A DNA stretch of 64,000 nucleotides, from assembly GCA_017163975.1 (NCBI GenBank), contig JAFFSR010000016.1, forward strand, positions 749,501 through 813,500, written 5' to 3'. Under the pieces are notes generated by a model. That model had not been told where the DNA came from and did no database searches. It saw nothing but the letters and a program-made list of their open reading frames with translations. The DNA comes from Anastatus disparis. Its lineage: Eukaryota > Arthropoda > Insecta > Hymenoptera > Eupelmidae. The translations under genes and the position numbers were made by a program. This document shows positions 13,670 through 25,724 of the stretch, one piece after another. How positions within the stretch are numbered: position 1 is the first letter of the stretch; each line of letters starts with the position of its first letter.

Positions 13670-14031
13670 CAGTTAGAATATTTAATTTAATACTTTATAC
13701 CTCCAGCGAGTTGTTAACCAACAGATAAAATACAAATATTCACAAAATTTTTTCCAAAAAATAAGGCACCATAAACGAACAATTAAGAGCTATCTAGTAA
13801 ATTGTTGCTTAAAATGTTATTAAAAAAATGATTTATTTGCAATTACAATAAATACAGAATCAATACAAATGGTCTTTTTTGTACAAATAATAAAAAATTG
13901 TATATCAATGAGACGGGGCAAAATTATACTAAATGATTCACACTAAAGAAATGTATGCTTGAAGGAATTCCAAAGTGAGACGGGGCAAAATTAAAAAGAA
14001 AACATGTTTTAATATTGGCGAAGGGACTCCC
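13670..14031. other. 5' flank of gene A, non-coding
   Basis: AT-rich sequence upstream of gene A with a short direct repeat, GAGACGGGGCAAAATTA, at about 13910 and 13977. No ORF. It may hold the gene A promoter, but I see no motif to prove it. Confidence 0.4.
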
Positions 14032-14469
14032 GCTCGTAATTTCAAATTGGCGTAACTTGGTGTAGAAAAATCGTAATTGAACTCTGCGACTCTTAAATTA
14101 GAGAGGAAGAGTAGTGCTATAGGATGCAACTAAAAAAAAACTCCAAAAAAATTTTGTCTCTTCTGTACATAACCTCACAAGTAGCCAAAAACGCCATTTT
14201 TTGGGTAAATAACCTCAAATATCTCAAAATCCTGACGTGATAGAGCAATTCGGACCCCGGATTCGGATTCTACGCAAAAAATTACTTCGGAAGTGACCCT
14301 TCACTTTTTGACAACAAAACCATGTTGGCCTGTGTCGTTAATAATTATTAAAGATTATAAATTATTTGTAACTTTTTAGTGCATTTTTTTGAAGTCGGTT
14401 TTGTTTTTTGTTAAAAAAATTTTTACTGTATCCCCCTACTAAAAGCGCAAATATAGGTAGACCCACTAA

Positions 14470-15065
14470 TTATGCCTAACTTCCATTATCAATTCATAAA
14501 GCATGCATTAGTACATTATACCAAGCAATGTATAGGAGGAAAGAGAGAAGGCCCAACGGCACAGTATCGTTGTTTGTGCATGTATACATACTAAAGCTTA
14601 GGTAAGAGAGAAAGAGCGAGAGAGAGAGGGAGAGAGAGAAAGAGGGAGAGAGAGAGAAAAAAAACAAAACTCCCAGTTTTCTTAATTTGATAATTGGGTC
14701 ATACAAACCGAATATTGGCCCAATAATTACAGGACACGTATGGGACCTTCCTGCAGACATTCTCTATCAGATAAGAAAAAGTTTTTTAGAATCGGTTAAG
14801 AAATGACGGAGTTATGAGGTAACCTTCGAGCATATACTACTGGAGGAAGCCTCCGAATGGCAGCAAGCGTTACAAGGCGAAGAGAGAGAAAGCCTCTATT
14901 TTGGTACGTGCTGTCTCTCTCTAGCTTGATTTGATTGGCTGCTTCTGTTCCCCACTAAGAAAGTGAGAGAGAGATAGCACGTACCAAAATAGAGTCTTTT
15001 TCTCTCTTCGCCTTGTAACGCAGTTAATAGCTAGGAGGCTTCCTCCAGTAGTATATGCTCAAAGG
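14470..15065 (-). repeat. Hairpin-forming repeat, right arm
   Basis: Mirror of 9805-10560. It includes a polypurine tract near 14605-14665 and the inner palindrome at about 14828-15061. Confidence 0.65.
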
Positions 15066-15299
15066 AGGTAACAGACATGAAAAAAAAAAAAAAAATTCAG
15101 TCGAATTGAGAATCTCCTTTATTTTGAAGTCGATTAAAAACTAATGTGTTGCGTGTTATCGTCATTAGTTTTTTTTCACTAACAAACTAAAATCGATATT
15201 TTGCAAAAAGTACAAATTCATAACTTATTTTTTCAAATTATTACTAATGCTCTATAATAAAAGTAGTAAAATATTTTAATCAATAAATAAATTTATTAA

Positions 15300-15912
15300 G
15301 AAATGATAAAAATAAATATTAAATAATATATAAATTATTCTCTAAAGATTTATTAATCGGTGTGGAAAATTATATATAATATAAGTGTATCGGGAAGCTC
15401 AGCGTCAGGCGTAGCGGTAAGCGTCGCGCGTCTGCCACAGCCGCTATGTAACATATTAAAATATTTATAGCCTTTTTATGAATAAAGAGCGCATAAATTT
15501 TATTATGCAGATGTTAAGATAATTAATTAAGGAATAAAAATGTAAAAAAAAATTTTCTTCTGCAACACCGAGAAATTGATTTAGTTTGCATTTGTTTATT
15601 GCAAAATTGATTATTTATTAACAAATTACTTTTTTTTAACGTAAATTATATATTATTATGTTCTTCAATTATTTCTGAATATAGGGTAAAAATTTCGTTA
15701 GGATTCACCAATTATTTACTGAGATATCGCAATTTAAAAAAAAAGGTTCTGGAAATTTCATTTGTTAATAACTTTTTGAAAAATTGAATATTTTTAAAAT
15801 TATTTTAGAATGTTAATTTTCATATATAAAGCTTCCAAAATATCCAAAAGGATCTATAAAAATCGACCGGTCGGTTTTTAGTGGTCCATTTGAGAAATTT
15901 TGACTCATTAAC
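15300..15912 (-). repeat. Dispersed repeat R, copy 3
   Basis: Full-length inverted match to 2573-3190, including the GC-rich patch at 15395-15445 and the ACCGGTCG palindrome near 15865. The order relative to the left arm shows that the arm at 9598 lost the distal part. Confidence 0.7.
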
Positions 15913-16321
15913 ACCGTGAAAATACTATAAAATATTAAATTCTTCTAAATTAAGAGATTAAAATTTGAAATTCTATGATCACACAGTTCACTTTTTAAAT
16001 GTACACATGTATTGAAATTTATTCACTTCAAAATATTTAAATCAACTCTAAGTTTATAGAAAGAGTCACTTTTAGATTTTTATTCACAACTTATTAATAC
16101 TATTAGTTTGAATTCAATTCTTTTTAATTTTAAAGTTTTTTTATCAAATAATAAATTTATTCAAAGGAAATGATTATATCACTTCATTTATTAAAACTAA
16201 ACCTTTTTTAAAAAAAAGAAAGTAGTTATATTCAGAAAACACTGAATTCAAATGAAAACACTTTTAGATTAACACTCAAAATATTATTTGAGTTTTGTAT
16301 TTATAATATATTTGTAGAGAA

Positions 16322-16325
<4 letters not shown>

Positions 16326-16379
<54 letters not shown>
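16326..16379. repeat. (TA)n microsatellite
   Basis: About 54 bases. Mirror of the longer tract at 9086-9173. Confidence 0.9.
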
Positions 16380-16391
<12 letters not shown>

Positions 16392-16710
16392 TCAAATTTA
16401 TATTTCATGCATTGAATTTTTACATATATTAAAGCATGCAAACTAATTTCTTTACAAAATATATGAATTCATCTTAATTAATTATAATAAAATGTTTAAT
16501 TGTATTTATAAATATTCAAATATCAATTCGGAGGAAAAATTTAAGTAGATGAACTTTTTAATCAATGAAATTTTAATAAAAATAAAATTTTACCTTACTT
16601 AGGCTGCTTTAACTTGTTGATATAGGGTTTTTAAATGAACAAATAATTTTTAAATTGAATAATAAATTTTTAGTTCATTGATTCATTGTATCAAATTGTA
16701 ACAATCGTAT

Positions 16711-16866
16711 TTAATTTAATTGCTCACGCACTGATTTAAAAAAACTATTCTTCATACAAATGTTGTCAATTGATTTTTTGAGATAATGAAGGTCAGAGAG
16801 ATTGTGTATCAAGAACGAGTGCAAGTATGAGTGTACAAGTGCCATGTGATGAGTGCAGAGAGTGTT
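16711..16866 (-). pseudogene. C-terminal fragment of a Helitron protein, right arm
   Basis: Mirror of 8600-8755. The frame ends SVREQLN with its stop at 16713-16711. Upstream coding sequence is deleted. Confidence 0.6.
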
Positions 16867-17910
16867 TTATCCCTTCTTGATACCTTTTTTTCTATATTAT
16901 TTCTCCTTAATTGCCATCCTCTCCAAATTTCAAAGTAGAGAGAGTTTTCTATAGTTCTTTTTCCTTGTGGGGTTATTAACATTTTTCTTATTGGTTATTA
17001 GTTTATTGATTTTATTCTGGCTTGATGATTGAAAGTTCTATTTTTTATTCCAGGTGTCTCTGACCTTTGATCTTTCCTCAACTTCTCCTCCTTACTTTAC
17101 ATAAAAATCAGCGGTGGGCAATTCGTTAGTTAATAAGCAAAAGATTAAATGTTGTTAAGTGAAAATGAAGCCTCGCTCGATACTTTTTTCAGATTGTATT
17201 ACTTATCAATCAATAAGTTAATTGATACTATACGCATCTGTTAACACATTCTTTCTTTTGTGGCCTTCTATAAATAAATTTTCTTTTATATTATTATCTT
17301 TAATATTATAAAATTTGTTAATTAATTAGCCAAAATAGAAAGATTATGTTTTACATATTTTATTATATTTTTTTTACGTATTTTACTAAAAAAAACGACA
17401 GAATAGTATATAATTTTTAGATTAAAATACTTTTATTAAAAATCTTAAAAATATTTTTACTTTTAACCATGTATACGCTTTACAAATTTAAATTTCTAAT
17501 ATATTTCAAGAAATGAACAGAAATCATGTGGTAATGAGAATAATGAATATTGATTAAAATAATCAATAATTTATTAATTGAATAATCTGTGGGTAAATAA
17601 GTTTTTACCATATGCTTTCTTTATACTTCTTGTTTTTCAATAAAGCAATATAATACAATATAAATAAACAATATAATAAAATATAATATAATAAAACAAT
17701 ATAATATAATAAAACACTATAATTTAACGATATATATTTTCTTTGTACTTATAAACTCATTAATCTGTAAAAGAAAGATTGTTTATATTTGTTTTTATGA
17801 AAATGATTTATATTTATGATGTCTGCAAATTAATATTTAAATATACATGTATTAGTTCTAATACAGTTGTATTATTGTTCTAATTACTATGTTAGTAATT
17901 TATATCTTAA

Positions 17911-18299
17911 GAGGCGGCCGTATAGTTCTGTCCTTGTCTAATCTGAATTTTCGTTATAATTAGTAAACTAAATATTTTTATACAAAAGTAAGGGCAGAGC
18001 CCAATAGATTTAAGGATGAATAGACGATTCTATTCTATGAAAAAATATAAAATTTTCATTAGTTTTCGAGTGAAGTCTGAAACGGAAAAAGAGTTGAACA
18101 CTTCAATCAAATTTAACTCTTTTTCCGTTTCAGACTTCACTCGAAAACTAATGAAAATTTTATATTTTTTCATAGAATAGAATCGTCTGCTCATCCTTAA
18201 ATCTATTGGGCTCTGCTCTTACTTTTGTATAAAAATATTTAATTTAGCCATAATAACGAAAATTTAGATTAGACAAGGACAGAACTATACGGCCTCCTC
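17911..18299. mobile_element. TTAA-flanked palindromic MITE
   Basis: A hairpin of 389 bases begins GAGGCGGCCGTATAGTTCTG and ends with the near-complement, flanked by TTAA at 17907-17910 and 18300-18303. The mirrored left arm near 7565 has a single uninterrupted site, an internal empty site. The terminal sequence resembles that of the MITE at 41951-42331, so both belong to one TTAA-targeting family (piggyBac-like target choice). Confidence 0.85.
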
Positions 18300-18352
18300 T
18301 TAAAATTAGTTTATTTTGATTTTAGTATTACTTTGAATATATCTTGCCAGAA

Positions 18353-18411
18353 TCATATTGAATTATTTAAATAATAGATAAAACTAAATGAAGAAATCAG
18401 TGTTCGTAACA
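18353..18411 (-). mobile_element. Gypsy-1 3' LTR, first part only
   Basis: On the minus strand, TGTTACGAACAC starts at 18411, immediately after a purine-rich tract that serves as the plus-strand primer. Only about 58 bases remain before the Helitron derivative. Confidence 0.5.
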
Positions 18412-18664
18412 CTCCCTTGTTTAAACCTAAAAGTTCATGTTTTTTTATTATATGAAGTTTTAGCATTAAATATATATCATCAATTTCATTAAATGCTTCT
18501 AATTCAGGGTTTGTGAAAGCACTGGGTGATACTTCACTAGGTGCATCTATGATTGGATATAATTTCTGTGCTTCATTCTTTGTTATGTGTGATTTTATAG
18601 GTAATTGTTGATTTGTTTCTGCTGACTTATTATTTCTTTCGACTTCTTCAATATTTGTTCTACC
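18412..18664 (-). pseudogene. Gypsy-1 envelope C-terminal tail
   Basis: The minus-strand frame encodes a hydrophilic, acidic segment of about 85 residues that continues the envelope frame ending at 20373. The TACGTA element (18665-20372) separates it from the membrane-spanning part. Removing the insertion would place it directly after a basic KRKDKEP segment, typical of the start of a cytoplasmic tail. Confidence 0.6.
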
Positions 18665-20372
18665 CTGTTAAAAATATATACGTATCTGAGATACATAACA
18701 AAATTACGTAATACATACGTAACAAAGCGTTCGAATTTGTTACGTATTATGGAATACGTATTTGATATTGATGATACGTAGTTTTAATATGTATTTCGAG
18801 GGAGTGAGAAATTACGTATTTCATGCCAGAAATACGTAATTATTTGCACAATATACGTAACAAAAATACGTATTTTTTTACATGATACATATCCTGAACT
18901 TATCCTCCCATTGGAATACGTAATTTTTGTAAACACTTATGCCAGATATACGTATTTTTCATACATATCTCATGCGCATCATACGTAATTTTCTATTTGA
19001 ATTTCGGGCTTGAATACGTATTGCCTTTAGAATACGTAATTTCGAGCACGAGATACGTATCTCTGAGGCAGAATTCGTATTCAGAATACGTAATTTTAGC
19101 ACAAAATACGGATTTGAAAACATTTTGTGATTGAAAATACGTAATTTTCATTTTATATGTTCCTAATCTATGTATCTTTGTGAGAGCGCGGTGGCGTAAT
19201 GGATAGAGCTCTTGCCTTCAACGCGGAGGGCATGGGTTCGAATCCTGGCCAGGTACCTCTAACTTTTTTTCGAAAGAAAGTTAGTGTATATGTGCCATTT
19301 ATATCGCGACTCTTCAAAAATCCGGCCTCATTGGGTATCGGTTGATTATTGGTCACTAAAGTGGCTGACCATCTACGGTAGTCAAGGTTTTCGGTATGGT
19401 GGGTCTGACAGTCTAGCCTGATGTAATGTGATAAACGGATACCGGGCGGGGACTCCCTCGACTTCACCATATAAAAAAAAGGTTAGTCATATAGAGGACA
19501 ATATCCTTTATATATTAATCTTTTTTTTTTTTTTATATGTATCTTTAATACGTATTTCATGCGAAAATTACGTAATTTTAAATCGCAGTTTTTGGCTTCA
19601 ATATGTATTGTCAGGACAATTACGTAATTTAGAGTTAAAGATACGTATCAATGAGGCAGGTTTTTTAGTCAGAATACGTAATTTTGCCACAAAATACGTA
19701 TTTGAAATTTTCTTGTAATTAAAATACGTAATTTTCATTTAAATATGTGTCATATATATGCTTTTTTGATACGTAGTTTATGCGAAAATTACGTAATTTT
19801 AATTGCAGATTCGTGCTTGGATACGTATTGCTAGTACAATTACGGAATTTTTAGTACAACATACGTATCTGTGAGGCAGGATTCATGATACGTATTTTAC
19901 CACAAAACAAGTGTTCAATTTGTGGTGAAATTACGTATACTGAACAAATCCTGCCTCAGACATACGTATCTCGTGCTCGAAATTGCATATTCTAAAGGCG
20001 ATCCGTATTCAAACCCGAAATTTAAATCGAAAATTACGTATGATGCGCATGAGATACGTATCAAAAATACGTATATCTGAAATAGGTGTTTAAAAATTAC
20101 GTATCCCAATGGGAGGATGTCTTCATATCTTTGAAAAATATGAACACATATTTATCATAAATACGTATCTTTGTTACGTATATTGTGCGAATAATTACGT
20201 ATTTCTGGTATGAAATACGTAATTTCTCACTCCCTTGGAATACGTATTGAAACTACGTAACATCAATATCAAATACGTATTCCATGATACGTAACAAATT
20301 CGAACGCTTTGTTACGTATGGATTACGTAATTTTGTTACGTATCTGAGATACGTATATATTTTTAACAGGGT
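18665..20372. mobile_element. TACGTA-rich foldback element, right copy
   Basis: Complete copy: it starts CCCTGTTAAAAATATATACG and ends with the complement, TTAACAGGG, flanked by TA on both sides (TCTA before, TAGG after). The arms are about 500 and 830 bases around the SINE. It inserted into the Gypsy-1 envelope gene. No ORF longer than the repeat noise. Confidence 0.8.
19180..19536 (+). mobile_element. tRNA-headed SINE, right copy
   Basis: An element of 357 bases between 10-bp direct repeats ATGTATCTTT at 19170-19179 and 19537-19546. The head carries a pol III A box TGGCGTAATGG (19192-19202) and B box GGTTCGAATCC (19235-19245). The acceptor stem does not pair, so it is not a functional tRNA. 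A body of about 230 bases follows and ends in an A-rich then T-rich tail. The direct repeats and tail fit insertion by a LINE machinery. Confidence 0.7.
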
Positions 20373-22260
20373 AGGTTCCTTATCTTTTCTTTTAATAAGA
20401 CCGTTTCCCAAATGTATTAAAAGATTCGCTGCAATACTATAAAAGGCAGCTAATAATCGGATGCTGAAACCGTATATTTTGTACAAAGTGTATTCATGTA
20501 CTAATGTATTAATTAAATGTTTTAATGCTCTTAATACGAATATTAAGGTTATTAAATCTGCACTAAATGATCCAAATATAATGAATTTTTTCCAAATTTA
20601 GCAGCAGTTGGCTCTGTAAATTTCTCAATTACTTTTTCATAAAAAAAATTATATAAGTGAAGATCATCAGTAGCAATGTCTACACCTGCTGCGCCTCTTG
20701 CTATTGAATTTAATACAGCTGGTTCTTCTGCTGGAAAAGAACTGTATTTCCTAGTTTTCTAAGTCTTCTTTGCTGTATATTTCGTTATCTATTAATTTTC
20801 CTGGATCTGTGTATGTCCATGCTGGCTTATTTAATGGTTGTAGTATTCGTGGTGGCTCTGCTATTGAAATATTTGAAGTGAATTTGTAATATTTACCTTC
20901 TATATAGAAAATAGTTGATAGGGCAACATTACAGTCTCTCCTGCTTCCTAAAGAAAGATTGATTGTTGTAGAGAACTGGCACTTTTACATAACAATGTTC
21001 TTCTCCTCTCACTTTGATATTTACAGCTTTACATTGAATTGTATGTGCTGCTTCATCTGCTATTACAGCAGTATAGCCTGGTGACTTCATTATTGTGGTG
21101 ACGAATTCATCTGAATTCACAGAAGCCATATCTAAAGCGTTTTTTAATACTTTCTGCTCTAATTCACACCTATGTGTGACTATGTCCTTATATAAGGAAG
21201 TTATTTCTTGTTTTATATGTCTTGCTAAATAATTTATTTTTGTATCAAAATATGTAGTTAGCTTGATGTCTCTTGAATCTATATGTGTTCTAGTAGCAAA
21301 TGATCTGTCTCGTGTAGCTTCTATTATAAATAACTTTGATTGTTCTGTATTAATTAGTTCGGGACCACAAATATATTTTACTCTATTTTCAGTAAGAGCA
21401 AATTTAATACCTTCAGTAGCATTTACAAAATAAATATTCAGTGTATTGGTGTTTGTTGCGTTTTCAGATATCTTGGTTGCTTGTCCTTCATATAAAATGA
21501 TATAGCGATCAAATTTACATCCCATGGGCATTATATATTGCCAAAAAGTGTTTTCTTCTGTATAGTCGTTACATAATCCAATATTATATTTACATCTTGT
21601 GCCTGAACGAAGTATTACTTCGTTATTATCTTTGTCTACAACAGCATCATAGTCTTGTAAAGTGATTTCAAGTTTTGCAGTTACGACAATATCCGTGTCT
21701 TCTCCTTCTACTGTTAAATATGTAGTTCCATCACAGCTTCCATCCATAGTAACTTTTCCAGCTAATGTAATCGATCTTCTGTTTGCTGCATTCCTCATTA
21801 ATCTATCAATAATTGCTTCTCCCATCTGAAATCTAGAAAATTCGTGCATATCATGGCACGCTTCTCTTGTTACATGTTATATATGTGTTTTATCTCCTCC
21901 CTTAACCAATGCGAGATGTAAACTTAATCTACAATATCTGATAATCCGTTCTATTTTTACTTTGCACTGCATTACGTGCACTATATCGTACTGGGTATAT
22001 TATAATAGTTGAATGTTTATTTGCTCAGATTCTGGCTTCATATTTTCAAAGTTACACTTACCTACTTGTTTTAGCAATATAGTTGTTATGTTGGGTGTTA
22101 CATTTTCCCTACAATCATATCCTACAAAAACAAGCGCTGATTGAACGAGAATCGTCAAAATAGTGATCAAATTAAACTGCACTGTGAATTGTACTGATTG
22201 AAGCCTGCTCCTTTGATGTGGCAGTATCTGAAACGTTAGATTTAGTAGTATTTGTATCAT
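20373..22260 (-). pseudogene. env: Gypsy-1 envelope glycoprotein, chuvirus-type, degraded
   Basis: The minus strand starts with a hydrophobic signal-like segment (near 22170) followed by Cys-containing ectodomain sequence. The longest open piece (21849-20929, 306 residues) has DGSCDGTTY, several further Cys residues, potential N-glycosylation sites (Asn-X-Ser/Thr) and VKYICG. A hydrophobic stretch near 20440-20400 followed by basic residues would be the membrane anchor. The arrangement resembles glycoproteins of the chuvirus group that insect LTR elements have captured; this is from memory of the family and needs a search. Stops and frameshifts break it at both ends of the 306-residue piece. 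It follows integrase directly, the usual place for a retroelement envelope. An alternative is a Gypsy envelope of another origin. Confidence 0.55.
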
Positions 22261-22402
22261 TAAAAAGTGTTAGTTTTGTTAGTTTTAATTTATTAGGGTG
22301 TACAATTCTGTATTTGTTATTTTCGCATAATATTTCTACATTTTCATTAATTAATTTAATTACTCTATGAGGACCTGTATATTTTGGTCCAAGATGTCCT
22401 TT

Positions 22403-23340
22403 TTAAGGTTTTTTAAGTAAAAGGACTTTGTCCCCTATTTTGAATTCACAAGGATTTATTTTTTTATCATAATATCGTTTCGATCTAATTTTAGAATTAA
22501 TTAAATTTTCCCGTGCTTCTGCTTGTATTTGACCAAATCTAACCTTGAACTGAGTTAAATATTTGAAATACGTTTCATCTATGTTTTCTTCGATCTTGAG
22601 TGTCTCCGATGGTATCCTAGCTAATTTAGCAAAAACTAATTCATAAGGTGTAAACCTGGTGCCTTCATGAATGTTGGTTTTATATGCAAATGTTGCACAA
22701 TTGAGCCATTTGTCCCATGATGTTTCATTTTTAACATAACATATGAAATACTGTTTTAGTATATGGTGCATTCTTTCTATGGAACCGTTGCTTTGTGGAT
22801 GATACGCTGTGGTTTTGCATGTTTTTGTTTTATAAAACTTAGCAACGTTTCTCAATAAACTACTAGTAAAATTTGCTCCTCGATCAGTAAGTATAATCTT
22901 AGGTGCTCCAAATAATACACAAATTCATCCAAAAAAGCTGTGGCTATTCCTTTAGAATCTGCTACTGATAGAGGTGCTGTGTTAACATATTTAGTTGATA
23001 GGCATTGCATAGTAAGTATATATTTATTTTTTCTTGCTGACGTTAGAAGTGGACCTACTATGTCCATTTATTTAGTCCACCATGATATTTTATTAAAAGA
23101 ACTTTCTGATGTGTCTGTTAACACCATTGGTTGCTTTATTTTTCTTCTGACTAATTTGTTTAGTTGACATGTTTGACATCTAGCTATGAAATCTTGAATA
23201 TCTACTCTCATTTGGGGCCAAAAGTAATCTTCTCTGATTTTGTGGTACGTTTTGGTCACTCCTTCATGTCCATTCAGAGGGTTTTCATGTATTAATTTGA
23301 TTATATTTTCTCTTTCTGTTACTTCTGGGATTGTAACCAA
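22403..23340 (-). pseudogene. pol: Gypsy-1 integrase
   Basis: The zinc-binding domain lies at 23340-23070, with His residues in NGHEGVTKTYH and CQTC. Catalytic Asp 1 is in MDIVGP (23067), Asp 2 in LTDRGANF (near 22885), and Glu in NGSIERMHH (near 22780), giving the DDE triad of a Ty3/Gypsy integrase. The frame is broken by a stop at 23070-23068 and by a frameshift near 22860-22920. The C-terminal KIGDKVLLLKKP at 22450-22403 belongs to the DNA-binding end. After a stop, a PKYTGPHRV-like GPY remnant continues. Confidence 0.8.
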
Positions 23341-24340
23341 TCCTTTACAAATAATAAATTTAGTTGACTGATCCTCAAATTCAACAGCTAGTTTATGTAT
23401 GAGATCATTTCATGTCAGATTATCTATATTTGTTGTTTTTGCTACCCGTATTGAGGTTGGTTGTATTTCTATCACAAAGTTTATAAAGAGTTAAATGCTT
23501 CATCTATAATCTCTTCATCGGCTCTCATTCTAAGATTTTCTTTAATTGGTAGATCAATAAGATGTTTTTTATTTACATCTGCTATTTTAATGCGTCCTAA
23601 TGTAAGGTCATCATGTTTTGGAAGTATCCCTTCTTCCTGTAGTATTTTCGTTCCTTTATCTATAGGTTGATTTTTAACTGTCACGAAGTACATAATGTTA
23701 TCTTTTGATAGTGAGAGAGGGTCTATTATTTCAATAATGCTTTTATGTATTCTTGGTTGTTTTGCATCTCGATTTATTTCAAAAGGTACTGCTGGTGGGT
23801 CTATAGTATTTTCTGAGCTACTGGAAGAAGTACTTTCTTCGTTCGTAGTGTCGGACATTTTGATTGTTTCTTCTTTTGATTCACTGTCTGTTGTCTCAAT
23901 TTTTCTTGTTCGTCGTCTAACTTTTTGATTTTGATTAACTTTTTTCCTTTTATTTGGTTCTATATTTTCTTATCTCATACTATTGCTTTCTTGTTTATCA
24001 TTAACTTCATTTTCTATTGATTTTACATTATCTGTATTCATCTTCTTTTCTGTCTTTCTTCTATCTTTCTCTCTTTCTTTTTTTTCAGACTTATCGTAAC
24101 TTATTGAATTTTCTTCATTTTTTTCATCTTTTTTTTTTCCTTTTCTTTTTCCATCTCTTTTTTTCCTCTTCTTTTTTCATCCTTCTTGTTATAATATAAA
24201 CGTTTTGGATTTCTTTAGACAAGTGTTTCTTTTTCGATCGTAGCATAATTTAACTCGGCATTCTTAAATAATCTAGAAAAAAAAGCTATTGGCCTATCTA
24301 TTTTATCTTCTATTTGACTTAATACTCCTCTTATAGCAAA
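23341..24340 (-). pseudogene. pol: Gypsy-1 RNase H remnant and linker
   Basis: The RNase H domain starts (FAIRGVLSQ ... NYATIEKE at about 24340-24230) and then collapses into a Lys- and Glu-rich low-complexity region (24200-23950). A 125-codon open piece (23858-23481) contains a Ser- and acid-rich start, then DPLSLSKDNIMYFV. It lies where retroelement pol proteins have the RNase H to integrase tether. I do not recognise a domain. Confidence 0.5.
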
Positions 24341-25693
24341 TTAACTTGCATTTGTAGTTATATGAAATGGTTGCGTAGAATCTGGGTACTGAAGTATTGG
24401 TTCTTTTATTAATATATTTTTTATCTTTTCAAATGCCTCTTGTTGTTTATCAGTCCACTTAAAATCCGTATCTTGTCGTAGTAACAATGATAATGGCTTG
24501 GATTCCTTAGCAAAATTTAGTACAAATTTTCGATAATAGCTGGTGAGACCTAAGAATTGCTTGATGTTTTTCTTAGTCTGTGGTTTTGGAAAGTTTTCTA
24601 TTGCATTTGTTTTCTTTTTATGGGGCCTGACACCTTCTGCAGATATAGTATGTCCTGAGTATTTAACTTTCGTTTTGTAAAATTCACTTTTTTCGGCAGA
24701 GAGTTTCATGTTAGCCTCTCTTAACCGTTGGGCTACTTTTCTAAATTACTCATCGTGTTCATCTAGTGTTTTCGCAAATATAATACAATCATCTATGTAA
24801 ACAAATACATCTTTACATTGCAAACCTCTCATAAGAACATCCACTTGTCGCTAAAATGTTGCAGGACTAATTTCAAGGCCAAAAGGCATTCTTTTGAACT
24901 CATAATGTCCAAATAATGTTGAAAAAGCAGTATAAGTAGCATGATCTGGATGCATTGGTATTTAATGAAACCCGCTTGCCAGGTCAAGCACGCTGAAGTG
25001 TTTATGACCCTTAAGTTGTTCTAATATTTCACTAATATTCGGTATTGGATAGGCATCACTAATTGTTTTGTTGTTTAACATTCTATAATCTATCACAAGC
25101 CTCCAACGCTTTTGTCCTTCCTGCAATTCCTTTTTTGGCACTATCCATAATGGACTGCAATAAGGTGATCTTGACGGTTGGACTATACCATCTTTGATTA
25201 ATTTATCAACTTGTTTTTCGACTTCTGCTTTTAATAATTGAGAAAATTTCTTTTGTTTAGCTACAACAGGAATATCATATATTAATTCAATTTTATGATT
25301 CGTCATATTAGTGGCGCTTAATTTCTCATTCGACAAGTGAAATATATCATAATATTAATGACATATGTTATTTAATCTTGTGTATGTTTCTCCTTTATGT
25401 TCATCTATTTTAATCATAGTTTTTATTTCTTTTATTCGGCTCTTGGCATCATCCTTCTTTGTATTTATGTTTGTTTCACTTATATTAAATATTGACGATG
25501 TTATAAAAAAAGCTGTTTTATCATGGGGCAATCCCATTTCATTACATGTTAATATTGCGTGAATATCTTGGGTTGATTCTTCTGTTACTATATGACTATA
25601 AGAATGAGTGATATAAGTGTAATATGACTTATGATCTGTTGTATCATCATTAACGATAGGCCGGAGTAGAACCTGATACCGACCGAGTAACAA
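24341..25693 (-). pseudogene. pol: Gypsy-1 reverse transcriptase
   Basis: The order is typical of Ty3/Gypsy RT: WRLVIDYRMLN, VLDLASGFH, a MPFGL segment, VYIDDCIIF (the catalytic YxDD, near 24800), then SGHTISAEGV and LGLTSYYRKF. In-frame stops occur after GFH (24964-24962) and again before and after the YIDD region. Upstream, a 112-codon piece at 25693-25355 is the N-terminal connection. Target class and motif spacing are those of an insect Gypsy element. No active enzyme is expected. Confidence 0.85.
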
Positions 25694-25724
25694 TTGAGTT
25701 ATTTGTTATTTACTCAAGTTTTAA

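Larger units (their letters stand above)
16380..18352 (-). mobile_element. Internally deleted Helitron derivative
   Basis: The lower part (16385-16880) matches 51395-51895, the end of the Helitron Rep locus. The upper part (16866-18352) matches 39505-40149 plus 50208-50685, where Gypsy-2 interrupts it. The parts meet at CCCTT(C/T)TTGATACCTTTTT. On the minus strand this reads as a 5' region joined directly to the protein tail and 3' region, as expected for a non-autonomous deletion product. I could not define the TC and CTRR termini that would prove Helitron ends. Confidence 0.55.
14032..20372 (-). repeat. Right arm of giant inverted repeat 1
   Basis: Reverse complement of 5499-11333. Private to this arm are about 630 bases at 15075-15705 (a poly-A stretch, unique sequence and the distal part of repeat R) and the TTAA-flanked MITE at 17911-18299. 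The outer edge at 20372 is the end of the TACGTA element, which here sits inside the Gypsy-1 envelope gene. This arm therefore represents the original locus, and the left arm the copy. Confidence 0.85.

Noticed and set aside
19185..19258. Functional tRNA gene
   Set aside because: A and B boxes are present, but the acceptor and anticodon stems do not pair properly, and the unit is the head of a retroposed SINE with direct repeats.
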